From: JAXDJJ01 sp034665745
GTDB taxonomy: Bacteria; Actinomycetota; CADDZG01; WHSQ01
Direction of reading: 5' to 3'
DNA: 41,337 nt
Assembly (NCBI GenBank): GCA_034665745.1
Contig: JAXDJJ010000039.1
Coordinates: forward strand, 1 to 41,337
Both the position numbers and the translations under genes were made by a program. Under the pieces are notes generated by a model, which did not search any database, was not told the DNA's origin, and saw nothing but the letters and a program-made list of their open reading frames with translations. Position 1 is the first letter of the stretch, and each line of letters starts with the position of its first letter. Shown here piece by piece: positions 25,017 to 32,145 of the stretch.

Positions 25017-25878
25017 TAGCTGGACCATCATGGCCATCGCTCTGCTCGCCGGTGCGGTCGACGGAGCCGTCGTCGGGATGATCGCGATCCGTCTTGCACC
25101 CGCGCGCATCCAGCGGACGAACGTTGATGGCAAAAAGGTTCCAGCCGTGCTCGGCTGGGCGATCGTCTCCGGTGGCGTGACGGGTCTCCTGGTCCTGGTC
25201 CCATGGCTGTCGTCGATGAACGACTGCGATGACACAGGCATGTGTCTCGCGCCCGATCGGTGGTTGCCTCTCCGGGTCGTCGGCATATTGCTCGTGGCGA
25301 TGTTTTTGGTGGGGCTGTGGGATGACCTGAAAGGTGACGAGAGACCCCGCGGCTTCGCCGGCCATCTCGAGGCGCTGCGCGGTGGTGCGCTGACCGGGGG
25401 GATGGTCAAGCTGATCGGCGGAGGCCTGGCGGGGCTCGCTTCTATCTATCTGCTCGACGATCTCGTGGATGTGCCCCTTCTCTTGCTTGGGGGGGCATGC
25501 ATCGCTCTCAGCGCGAATCTCTTCAATCTCCTGGACCGCGCGCCGGGTAGGGCGAGCAAGGTGTGGCTGATCGTCGCGGTGGTTGTTGCCAGCCAGTCTC
25601 CGGATTGGCGGCTGTGGGCGGCCGGAACAGCGGGCGCCGTGATCGCCACCTTGCCGCTCGATCTCCGAGCGGTTGGGATGCTGGGAGACGCAGGTGCTAA
25701 CCCGATGGGAGCGGTGCTCGGACTCGGCCTCGTCATGGGTTCCGGGTCGCTCGCGGCGCTCGGAGTGATCGTGGCGGTCCTGCTCGGGCTCAACCTGCTG
25801 TCCGAGAAGGTCTCGTTCTCCAAGGTGGTCGAGCAGACTCCGTGGCTAGCCCGTTTGGATCATCTCGGCCGGAAATAG
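25009..25878 (+). CDS. MraY/WecA-like polyprenyl-phosphate sugar-1-phosphate transferase (divergent)
   Basis: The product is 289 aa with about eight membrane helices. Family marks are present: the Asp pair in FLVGLWDDLKGDERPRGFAGHL (about residues 100-121), ANLFNLLDRAPGRASK instead of the common NxxNxxDGLDG, and MLGDAGANPMGAVLG corresponding to GDxGS. The DR-x-PGRA form belongs to a divergent branch of these transferases. They transfer a sugar phosphate from a UDP-sugar to polyprenyl phosphate. The ATG at 25009 overlaps the previous stop by 8 bases and has GAGGGGAG upstream; an upstream in-frame start lies inside the AlkP-like gene. Confidence 0.82.
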   Translation: MADSWTIMAIALLAGAVDGAVVGMIAIRLAPARIQRTNVDGKKVPAVLGWAIVSGGVTGLLVLVPWLSSMNDCDDTGMCLAPDRWLPLRVVGILLVAMFLVGLWDDLKGDERPRGFAGHLEALRGGALTGGMVKLIGGGLAGLASIYLLDDLVDVPLLLLGGACIALSANLFNLLDRAPGRASKVWLIVAVVVASQSPDWRLWAAGTAGAVIATLPLDLRAVGMLGDAGANPMGAVLGLGLVMGSGSLAALGVIVAVLLGLNLLSEKVSFSKVVEQTPWLARLDHLGRK

Positions 25879-26007
25879 CGGCCAGGTTCCGGGGGCGCGT
25901 GCTAACTTGATACGACTTCCCCCGAGAGCGAGTCCTCGCTTCGCTATGGGGAGACCTCCAGGGGGTCGTCACTAGCTCGGCGACTCGACAAAGAGAACGG
26001 AGGTCTG
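25879..26007 (+). promoter_or_regulatory. pyrG upstream region with hairpins (possible leader)
   Basis: This 129-base intergenic region contains AT-richer sequence around 25903-25913 (TAACTTGATAC) that may hold a -10, then a hairpin AGCGA/TCGCT (25927-25940) nested in CCCC (25920-25923) and GGGG (25948-25951), and a second short GACC/GGTC pair. The layout suggests a transcribed leader for pyrG. A single TCGACAAA lies just before the ribosome-binding site (25985-25992). No known riboswitch class is recognised. Confidence 0.35.
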
Positions 26008-27654
26008 GTGGCGAAGCACGTATTCGTGACGGGTGGAGTGGTCTCGAGCCTAGGCAAGGGGCTCACGGCAGCATCTCTCGGACGGCTCCTCAAGGCCCGC
26101 GGCCTGCGGGTCATGATGCAGAAGCTAGACCCCTATATCAACGTCGACCCGGGCACCATGAACCCCTTCCAGCACGGTGAGGTCTTCGTCACCGAGGACG
26201 GGGGGGAGACAGACCTCGATCTCGGTCACTACGAGCGGTTCATCGACGAGAACCTCTTCAAGGCCTCCAACGTCACGACCGGAGCCATCTACCAGGGGGT
26301 TCTGACCAAGGAACGACGAGGAGACTTCCTCGGGGACACCGTCCAGGTGATCCCACACATCACGAATGCCATCAAGGAACGCATCCGTTCTCTAGGCGAG
26401 GACACCGGTGCCGATGTGGTCATCACCGAGATCGGTGGGACCGTCGGTGACATCGAGTCCCTGCCTTTCCTCGAGGCCATCCGACAGCTCAAAACGGAGC
26501 TGGGTCGGGACGACACCTGCTACCTCCACGTCACCCTGGTGCCGTACATGGCTCCTGCGGAAGAACTCAAGACCAAGCCGACGCAGCACTCGGTCCGTGA
26601 GCTCCGAAGCGTTGGGATCCAGCCGGATGCGATCGTCTGTCGGTCCGACCGCCCGCTAAGCCCCGGCCTGAAGCGCAAGATCTCACTGCTCTGCGATGTC
26701 CGCACGGAAGCGATCGTGTCCGCCGTCGACTCGGGCAACATCTATGAGATCCCGCTTGTCCTACGCAGCGAAGGTTTGGACGACTTCGTCATCGATCACA
26801 TGCGCATGGAGAACGTTCCCGAGCCAGACCTCACGGGCTGGAAGGATCTCGTCAACCGCATCGATGGGGCCAAGAAGAAGGTCCGCATAGGGATCATCGG
26901 GAAGTACGTCACGCTTCCGGACGCTTACCTATCGGTCGTAGAGAGCCTCAAGCATGCATCTTTCGCTCACGGCGCCCAGCTCGAGATCTCGTGGCTCGCA
27001 TCGGATGACCTCGAGGGAGCAGATCTGGATTCCGCCTTGGGGGGCCTCGACGGGATCCTCGTTCCTGGAGGGTTCGGTGTCAGGGGAGTTGAAGGCAAGA
27101 TCGATGCGATCCGCTACGCCAGAGAGCGCCGGGTTCCGTTCCTCGGCATCTGCCTTGGTTTGCAGTGTGCGGTCGTTGAGTTCGCTCGGAACGTCGCAGG
27201 TATGGAGGGCGCAAACTCGTCCGAGTTCGACGGCAATTCGCCGTACCCGGTGGTCGACATCCTTGCGGGCCAGGACCTCGACAGCCTTGGTGGAACCATG
27301 CGTCTGGGTGCCTACCCATGCCGCTTGTCACCGGGAACGAAGGCGGCCGCTGCATATGGAGGCGAGCTCATCTACGAGCGTCACCGACACCGTTACGAAG
27401 TGAATCCGCGACTACGTACGCGCCTCGAACAAGCGGGTCTGGTGTGTTCGGGAGAGTCCCCCAACGGCCAACTCGTCGAGATCGTCGAGCTCGTCGACCA
27501 CCCGTGGTTCGTCGCTGGACAGTTCCACCCCGAGTTCAAGAGTCGCCCAGACAGACCACACCCGTTGTTCAGGGATTTCGTGGGTGCGGCCATCTCTGAA
27601 CGCAGTGATCAGACGGACGTATCCGTAGGGGTCGAAGAGCACCAAGCATCCTGA
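26008..27654 (+). CDS. pyrG: CTP synthase
   Basis: The product is 548 aa. It converts UTP to CTP with ATP and glutamine. The synthetase domain begins KHVFVTGGVVSSLGKGLTAASLGRLL with the expected P-loop and continues with LDPYINVDPGTMNPFQHGEVFVTEDGGETDLDLGHYERF. The class I glutaminase domain has GGFGVRG, the nucleophile in FLGICLGLQCAVVEF and HPEFKSRP. The start is GTG with GGAGGT six bases upstream. The gene sits between the envelope cluster and ald, as pyrG does after the recN-steA-steB run in other actinobacteria. Confidence 0.97.
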   Translation: MAKHVFVTGGVVSSLGKGLTAASLGRLLKARGLRVMMQKLDPYINVDPGTMNPFQHGEVFVTEDGGETDLDLGHYERFIDENLFKASNVTTGAIYQGVLTKERRGDFLGDTVQVIPHITNAIKERIRSLGEDTGADVVITEIGGTVGDIESLPFLEAIRQLKTELGRDDTCYLHVTLVPYMAPAEELKTKPTQHSVRELRSVGIQPDAIVCRSDRPLSPGLKRKISLLCDVRTEAIVSAVDSGNIYEIPLVLRSEGLDDFVIDHMRMENVPEPDLTGWKDLVNRIDGAKKKVRIGIIGKYVTLPDAYLSVVESLKHASFAHGAQLEISWLASDDLEGADLDSALGGLDGILVPGGFGVRGVEGKIDAIRYARERRVPFLGICLGLQCAVVEFARNVAGMEGANSSEFDGNSPYPVVDILAGQDLDSLGGTMRLGAYPCRLSPGTKAAAAYGGELIYERHRHRYEVNPRLRTRLEQAGLVCSGESPNGQLVEIVELVDHPWFVAGQFHPEFKSRPDRPHPLFRDFVGAAISERSDQTDVSVGVEEHQAS

Positions 27655-27707
27655 GTCACTGACCGGCGCTCCGCCGGGCTGGCTTCGACGCGCTTAGTCT
27701 CCTGTCC

Positions 27708-28820
27708 ATGAAGGTCGGGGTACCGCGCGAACTCAAGGACAACGAATACCGGGTTGCGATCACCCCTGCCGGGGTTCGCGAACTGGTGGTCCTCGGTCAC
27801 ACCGTCCTGATCGAACGCGAGGCTGGAGTCGGTTCGAGCATCCCGGACACCGATTTCGAGCGCGCCGGCGCAACGATCGTTCCGGATGCAGACACCGTGT
27901 TCGGTGAGTCGGACATGGTCCTGAAGGTGAAGGAACCGGTGCCCGAGGAGTTCCATCGCCTGCGCGAGGGCCTCATCTTGTTCACCTATCTCCACCTCGC
28001 AGCGAGCGAGCCTGTTACCCGTGCCTTGATGGACTCGAAGACGAACGCGGTCGCATACGAGACCGTCGAGTTGCCCGACCGATCGTTGCCCTTACTGGCC
28101 CCCATGAGTGAGGTGGCCGGCCGCATGGCCCCCCAGGTGGGGGCCTCGTTCCTCGAGCGAGGTCACGGCGGGCGAGGGGTGCTCCTTGGTGGCGTCTCCG
28201 GCGTCCGGCCAGGCAAGGTCGTTGTCATCGGTGCGGGGATGGCGGGCATGAACGCCGCTTGGATCGCCCAGGGCATGGAGGCCGAGGTCGTCGTCCTCGA
28301 CAAGAACATCAACAAGCTGCGAGACATCGACCGTATCCACCAGGGCAAGATCCTTACCCTCGCCTCTAACCGGTTGTCGGTGGAGGAGACCTGCATCTCG
28401 GCGGACCTCGTGATCGGTGCGGTCCTCATACCGGGAGCCATAGCGCCGAAGGTTGTCACCGAAGACGTCGTCAAGGAGATGAAGCCCGGATCCGTGCTGG
28501 TCGACATCTCCGTGGACCAGGGCGGGTGCTTCGAGACGACACACATGACGACGCACTCCGACCCCACTTATCTCGTCCATGACGTTGTGCACTACTGCGT
28601 CGGCAACATGCCCGGAGCGGTACCCCACACCTCGACCTACGGGTTGACCAATGCGACCCTTCCTTACGTGGTCGCCCTCGCCGAGCATGGTCTCGAAACA
28701 GCGGTTCGCCAGGACCCGGCCCTCGCCCTAGGGGTCAATGTCTACGACGGTGCCATCACATACGCGCCGGTCGCCGAAGCCCACGGCCTTGAGTCCGTCG
28801 CGCTCGAAGACGCCATCTAG
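27708..28820 (+). CDS. ald: Alanine dehydrogenase
   Basis: The product is 370 aa, standard for the family. It interconverts L-alanine and pyruvate plus ammonia with NAD. The N-terminus MKVGVPRELKDNEYRVAITPAG carries the pyruvate-binding Arg, LKVKEP the catalytic Lys and LFTYLHLAA the catalytic His. The NAD-binding fold is KVVVIGAGMAGMNAAWIAQGM with Asp in VVVLDKN. In M. tuberculosis a NUDIX gene rather than ald lies between pyrG and xerD, so this neighbour is lineage-specific. Its 3' end overlaps xerD. Confidence 0.96.
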   Translation: MKVGVPRELKDNEYRVAITPAGVRELVVLGHTVLIEREAGVGSSIPDTDFERAGATIVPDADTVFGESDMVLKVKEPVPEEFHRLREGLILFTYLHLAASEPVTRALMDSKTNAVAYETVELPDRSLPLLAPMSEVAGRMAPQVGASFLERGHGGRGVLLGGVSGVRPGKVVVIGAGMAGMNAAWIAQGMEAEVVVLDKNINKLRDIDRIHQGKILTLASNRLSVEETCISADLVIGAVLIPGAIAPKVVTEDVVKEMKPGSVLVDISVDQGGCFETTHMTTHSDPTYLVHDVVHYCVGNMPGAVPHTSTYGLTNATLPYVVALAEHGLETAVRQDPALALGVNVYDGAITYAPVAEAHGLESVALEDAI

Positions 28821-29760
28821 CTCCCTCGAGCGCCTGGACGGCTGGGTAGACGAGTTCCTCTCCTACATCCGGTTCGAGAAGGGCCTCGCAGAGAACACGG
28901 TTGCGGCCTATCGCAGGGATCTCGCCTTGTGGAGAGAGTTCTGCCGGCTGACCACCACCGATCCCAAGAAGGTCACCCCGAAGGACGTCACCGACTTCCT
29001 CGAGCGGTTGAGGGCTGGGCGGCCGCCTGCGACACGCGCTCTCAGTCCTTCGAGCGTTGCCCGCCTCGTGGTGTCGATGAGGGCCCTGTACCGGTTCCTC
29101 ACCAAGGAGAACAAGGTCGACAGTGATCCGACGACCACTTTGGGGGTCCCCAAGTTGCCCCGGTCGCTACCCAAGGCGATACCCATCGAGGACATCGAGC
29201 GCTTGCTCGAGCTCCCGGACTCGACCCCACTCGGGCGCAGGGACCGGGCCATGCTCGAAGTGCTCTATGGGGCAGGGGTGAGGATCTCGGAGCTCGTGGA
29301 CCTCGACATCGATGACATCAACCTCGACGAGGGGTCGCTGTTAGTGCGCTCCGGCAAGGGCAGCAAGGCCAGGTTGGTGCCGGTCGGACGGGCAGCAAGG
29401 AAGGCGGTGGGGGATTACCTCACGACCACCCGGCCGGAGATCGTGAAGAAGAGGGCTGCCCGGGCCTCCGGAGGCCAAGCTGCCCTCTTCCTGAATGCCC
29501 GTGGCGGACGACTCAGCCGCCAGGGTGCGTGGAAGATCCTGAAGACCTACGCCGGAACCGCAGGCCTCGGAGCCAAGGTCTCCCCACACACGTTGAGGCA
29601 TTCGTTCGCCACGCACATGCTCGACGGGGGTGCAGACATCAGGGTCGTTCAGGAGTTGCTCGGCCACGCGAGCCTCGCGACCACTCAGGTGTACACGCTG
29701 GTCTCGGACCAGCGTTTGCGAGAGGTGTACCTGACCTCCCACCCGCGCGCCCGCTCCTAA
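28738..29760 (+). CDS. xerD: Tyrosine recombinase XerD
   Basis: The product is 340 aa from the ATG at 28738, inside the ald 3' end. A TTG at 28789 gives 323 aa, nearer the usual ~300-310, so the exact start is open. The N-terminal SAM-like core-binding domain runs from WVDEFLSYIRFEKGLAENTVAAYRRDL. The catalytic set is complete: Arg in GAGVRISELVDLD, Lys in SGKGSKARLVP, HTLRHSFATHML (H-x-x-R), LLGHASLATTQVYT (H/W and nucleophile Tyr). XerD with XerC resolves chromosome dimers at dif. No dif-like site was spotted here. Confidence 0.94.
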   Translation: MSTTVPSHTRRSPKPTALSPSRSKTPSSSLERLDGWVDEFLSYIRFEKGLAENTVAAYRRDLALWREFCRLTTTDPKKVTPKDVTDFLERLRAGRPPATRALSPSSVARLVVSMRALYRFLTKENKVDSDPTTTLGVPKLPRSLPKAIPIEDIERLLELPDSTPLGRRDRAMLEVLYGAGVRISELVDLDIDDINLDEGSLLVRSGKGSKARLVPVGRAARKAVGDYLTTTRPEIVKKRAARASGGQAALFLNARGGRLSRQGAWKILKTYAGTAGLGAKVSPHTLRHSFATHMLDGGADIRVVQELLGHASLATTQVYTLVSDQRLREVYLTSHPRARS

Positions 29761-29828
29761 CGCGGCGTCGCTTCAACGGTGATCTCTTAGAAACTTTCGC
29801 GCTCTCGGCCCCATTGTTGCTGGCACCC

Positions 29829-29857
29829 TTGTCGCACTCGGCATCGAGCGTTAACGT
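29829..29857 (+). promoter_or_regulatory. Candidate promoter of parA
   Basis: TTGTCG (29829-29834) and TAACGT (29852-29857) are separated by 17 bases, fitting actinobacterial housekeeping -35 and TAnnnT -10 elements. The predicted transcription start falls around 29863-29866, the first base of the 8-bp box array, so a protein bound to the array would block the promoter. No experimental support. Confidence 0.45.
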
Positions 29858-29862
29858 GCGCG

Positions 29863-29894
29863 GCGACAAGGTGATTTGTCGACAAATCAACTGC
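29863..29894 (+). repeat. 8-bp box array 1, upstream of parA, with an 18-bp palindrome
   Basis: Four consecutive 8-mers: GCGACAAG (29863), GTGATTTG (29871), TCGACAAA (29879), TCAACTGC (29887). The middle forms a perfect 18-bp palindrome, TGATTTGTCGACAAATCA (29872-29889), centred on GTCGAC. The array ends 12 bases before the parA ATG and starts just after the candidate -10, a typical operator position. Confidence 0.8.
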
Positions 29895-29906
29895 GAAAGG
29901 GGCGGG

Positions 29907-30773
29907 ATGCAGGATCCTAGTCAGGTCGCCGATCCGGCGGCTCCCGATAGCGAGGCCGGTCTCTTCCCCGACCGGCATGAACGAGAAACGAGGGTCATCG
30001 CCCTCGCTAACCAGAAAGGTGGGGTGGGGAAGACCACCACCGCGATCAACCTGGCTGCGGCCTTGGCGGAGTTAGACAAGGAAGTCCTCCTCGTCGATTT
30101 CGATCCCCAGGGTGGCTGCGCCCTCGGTCTTGGCATCGAACCGGGGGAGCTGGACATAACGGTCTACGACGCTCTCCTGGACCGGACCTCCGATCCGGAG
30201 CAGGCGATCCACAAGACCTCGGTCCACGGACTCGATCTGCTGCCCTCGAACATCGACCTCGCTGCTGCCGAGCTGATGCTGGTCAACGAGGTCGCCCGTG
30301 AACAGTCCCTGATGAGGGTCCTGGCACCCCTAAAGGTGAAGTACGACTTCATCCTTATAGATTGTCCTCCCTCTCTAGGGCTCCTCACGATCAACGCCCT
30401 GTGTGCGGCAGACAGCGTCGTCATCCCCCTCGAGTGTGAGTACTACGCCCTAAGGGGCATGGCCCAGCTGATGGATTCGATCGAGAAGATCAAGGAACGC
30501 CTGAATCCCCGGCTTCAGATCGACGGGATCGTGGCCACCATGGTGGACAACCGCACGCTCCACACGAAGGAGGTCCTCGCCAGGGTCCAGGAGGCCTTCG
30601 GTGGGCGCCTGTTCGACACCGTTATCCGCAAGACCATCCGGTTCGCAGAAGCCCCCGTTGCGGGGGAGTCGATCTTGACCTATGCGCCCACCTCACCGGG
30701 GGCCACCGCATACAGAGATCTCGCCAAGGAGGTGTTGGAACGTGTCGCCACGCGCCAGTCTGCCAGGAGCTGA
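29907..30773 (+). CDS. parA: ParA/Soj-type partition ATPase
   Basis: The product is 288 aa. The deviant Walker A motif KGGVGKTTT is at residues 37-45 (signature Lys first), Walker A' is DFILIDCPPSLGLLT and Walker B-like VDFDPQGG. The first ~27 residues are a short non-conserved lead, without the HTH of plasmid type Ia ParA, so it is Soj/type Ib-like. ParA dimers bind DNA with ATP and are moved by a centromere-binding partner. It lies in the xerD-parA-scpAB neighbourhood conserved in actinobacteria; the corynebacterial ParA-like PldP is, as I recall, from similar surroundings. The ATG has GAAAGGGG upstream. No ParB-family HTH gene is nearby; instead a predicted RHH gene overlaps its 3' end. 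Confidence 0.93.
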   Translation: MQDPSQVADPAAPDSEAGLFPDRHERETRVIALANQKGGVGKTTTAINLAAALAELDKEVLLVDFDPQGGCALGLGIEPGELDITVYDALLDRTSDPEQAIHKTSVHGLDLLPSNIDLAAAELMLVNEVAREQSLMRVLAPLKVKYDFILIDCPPSLGLLTINALCAADSVVIPLECEYYALRGMAQLMDSIEKIKERLNPRLQIDGIVATMVDNRTLHTKEVLARVQEAFGGRLFDTVIRKTIRFAEAPVAGESILTYAPTSPGATAYRDLAKEVLERVATRQSARS

Positions 30774-31125
30774 GGAACTCTTCCGGAGGACGTCCCCGGA
30801 CAAGGTTTCACCGCGAAAGCCCAGCTCAAGCGATCGACAAGACGTTAAGTCGACAAAGCTACAAGTCGCCACGGAGCCGGTCGAGGCCCCCGACGAACCC
30901 AGATCGACAGGGTCCCGGAAAGCCCCTCGGCACGAGGAGAAGGTGACCTTCTATTGCACCGCCGAGGACCTCATGGCGATCGAGCAGACCCGCCTGAAGC
31001 TGAGGGCCGAGCATGGGGTCGCAGCGGACCGGGGCCGGATAGTGAGGGCTGCCCTTGCCTACGTCCTCGAGGACTTCGAAGCACGAGCAGATGACTCGAT
31101 CCTGCTGAGGCGCCTCACCCGCTAG
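30742..31125 (+). CDS. Predicted ribbon-helix-helix DNA-binding partner of ParA
   Basis: The product is 127 aa. The GTG at 30742 is chosen because AAGGAGG (30726-30732) is nine bases upstream; it overlaps parA by 32 bases, implying coupled, stoichiometric synthesis. Residues 1-65 are low-complexity and basic (LPGAEELFRRTSPDKVSPRK near the start), probably disordered. Residues 67-113 read as beta strand KVTFYCT, helix AEDLMAIEQTRLKLRAEHG, turn, and helix RGRIVRAALAYVLEDFEA, the RHH/CopG layout. The C-terminus ends ADDSILLRRLTR. Plasmid type Ib systems pair ParA with just such a protein: a flexible basic N-tail that stimulates ParA and a C-terminal RHH that binds repeats. I am fairly sure of the gene, moderately of the fold; the partnership is inference. 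Confidence 0.75.
   Translation: MSPRASLPGAEELFRRTSPDKVSPRKPSSSDRQDVKSTKLQVATEPVEAPDEPRSTGSRKAPRHEEKVTFYCTAEDLMAIEQTRLKLRAEHGVAADRGRIVRAALAYVLEDFEARADDSILLRRLTR
30834..30873 (+). repeat. 8-bp box array 2, inside the RHH gene
   Basis: Five units in one register: TCGACAAG (30834), ACGTTAAG (30842), TCGACAAA (30850), GCTACAAG (30858), TCGCCACG (30866). They encode part of the disordered N-terminal tail (residues ~31-44, DRQDVKSTKLQVAT), where the protein sequence can tolerate a DNA-level constraint. Confidence 0.72.
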
Positions 31126-31151
31126 CCATCAAGTAGCACCACGAGCTCACC

Positions 31152-31175
31152 GGAGGCAGGGGAGACCCTGCCTCC
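31152..31175 (+). terminator. Hairpin terminator after the parA-RHH operon
   Basis: A perfect 10-bp stem, GGAGGCAGGG (31152-31161) with CCCTGCCTCC (31166-31175), closes a GAGA tetraloop. It lies 27 bases after the RHH stop. The following TCTCGC is only weakly T-rich, so termination strength is uncertain. Confidence 0.6.
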
Positions 31176-31455
31176 TCTCGCGTCCGGACCTGCCGGTGGA
31201 TCCGACGACCTAAAGGTCGAGTCGGACTTGACCCTTAGGCATCGAGTGACCAGCCTCCGATCATCGACAGAACCATTCTCGGCTGGGCCCGCTCATCCAG
31301 GCGAGACTCGCTCGCATCCGGCCGTCAGCTGACAGAACGCTCAGTGCCCGAAGCACGAGGGTTCGATCGCCTAGCGGGACCAGACGAGGTGCCGTCCCTA
31401 CCGATCCACGGTCGGGGAGCAGTCATCGTGGGAACACCGCTCAGGAGCCGGGGTA

Positions 31456-31527
31456 TCGACATAGCGACTACTCGACATATCGATTCGACAACTTCTCTCC
31501 TAATCCATAAGTCGATAAGTAGACGGA
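31456..31527 (+). repeat. 8-bp box array 3 (nine units in one register)
   Basis: Units: TCGACATA (31456), GCGACTAC (31464), TCGACATA (31472), TCGATTCG (31480), ACAACTTC (31488), TCTCCTAA (31496), TCCATAAG (31504), TCGATAAG (31512), TAGACGGA (31520). The two ends match the TCGAYAAG consensus well, the central two poorly, yet the register is kept over 72 bases. It is in the gene-free gap. Confidence 0.75.
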
Positions 31528-31561
31528 CCCGACCCACCGGGCAGCGGTCTGTGAAGCCGAA

Positions 31562-31650
31562 GCGACAAATCGATAAGGAGTCTTATCTACTTTGTGAGCT
31601 CATCGACTTAGCGCCTAATAGACACATCTACTTATCCACGTGTCGACAGT
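31562..31650 (+). repeat. 8-bp box array 4 (longest, with boxes on both strands)
   Basis: It opens with GCGACAAA (31562) and TCGATAAG (31570). Further on, TCGA-like centres recur every 8 bases at 31603, 31611, 31619, 31627, 31635 and 31643; read on the minus strand these give TCGACACG, TGGATAAG, TAGATGTG, TCTATTAG, GCGCTAAG and TCGATGAG. A one-base phase shift separates the two halves. About eleven units in all. Confidence 0.72.
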
Positions 31651-32066
31651 CTTGGTGCTGCCCATGCCCGCCTCGCGCCCAGGATCGGAGTCGATCGTGA
31701 CCGATGGATGGGGCAGTGGCCGGCGAGTCCAAAGGTCTCATCCCGGTCGATCCCCAGGAGAAGCGGTGCGGTCGCTGATCATGGCCACCTCGACCCGTCG
31801 GGATGTTCCCAAGCTCGTGGGATCAGAGATTCCCGAGGACTAACGGTCGAGCGTAGGTTTATCGTTGCTCCGGCCCTCGACCTCTAGTTGACGGTTCGCT
31901 CGGTGCTCCACTATGAGGAACTTGCCTGAGTCGCCACGAACGAGGGTTACTTGAAAAGGCACGTGAGGTCTCCTCTATGTTCCACCGAGCCCGGCCTATC
32001 CGATCGGGCGCGGGAGCTGCTGGCTGATCGCTATGCGGTACGGAGGTCGGGGAATCGCGTGCCCAG

Positions 32067-32134
32067 TCGCCAAGTCGCTATGTCGACAAATTGATCCGCC
32101 GATGTGCAGGTGAAGGCATCGATAAGTCGACTTG
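32067..32134 (+). repeat. 8-bp box array 5 (two blocks)
   Basis: Block one: TCGCCAAG (32067), TCGCTATG (32075), TCGACAAA (32083), TTGATCCG (32091). After 20 unrelated bases, block two: TCGATAAG (32119), TCGACTTG (32127). It lies just beyond the 3' end of the site-2 protease gene, so it is not a promoter element of that gene. Confidence 0.72.
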
Positions 32135-32145
32135 GGGACAGGAAC

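Larger units (their letters stand above)
31126..32145. other. 1-kb gene-free gap between convergent gene ends, holding box arrays
   Basis: No reading frame here has a ribosome-binding site, family motif or normal composition; the longest open frames run through repeat arrays. Contents in order: a terminator-like hairpin (31152-31175), an imperfect inverted repeat TCCGAC-GACCT/AGGTC-GA-GTCGGA (31201-31226), a featureless stretch to 31455, two long 8-bp box arrays (31456-31527 and 31562-31650), about 400 bases with nothing recognised, and two further box blocks (32067-32098, 32119-32134). The RHH gene ends on the left and the site-2 protease gene ends on the right, so no promoter is expected. 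The base composition around the arrays is noticeably more AT-rich than the genes. Confidence 0.8.

Noticed and set aside
25961..26000. A tenth box array ahead of pyrG
   Set aside because: Only TCGACAAA (25985) fits; neighbouring 8-mers (TCACTAGC, TCGGCGAC) match poorly, so chance is likely.
27663..27677. Terminator after pyrG (CCGGCG/CGCCGG hairpin)
   Set aside because: Only a 6-bp stem with no T-tract; too weak to call.
28297..28304. Isolated TCGACAAG in ald (also minus strand at 32254-32261 and TCGATAAG at 38172-38179)
   Set aside because: Single copies without 8-bp neighbours, encoded by ordinary codons such as LDK; expected by chance at about this number.
31344..31700. 118-codon open frame in the gene-free gap
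   Set aside because: No ribosome-binding site or family motif, and it runs through two box arrays, which explain its composition.
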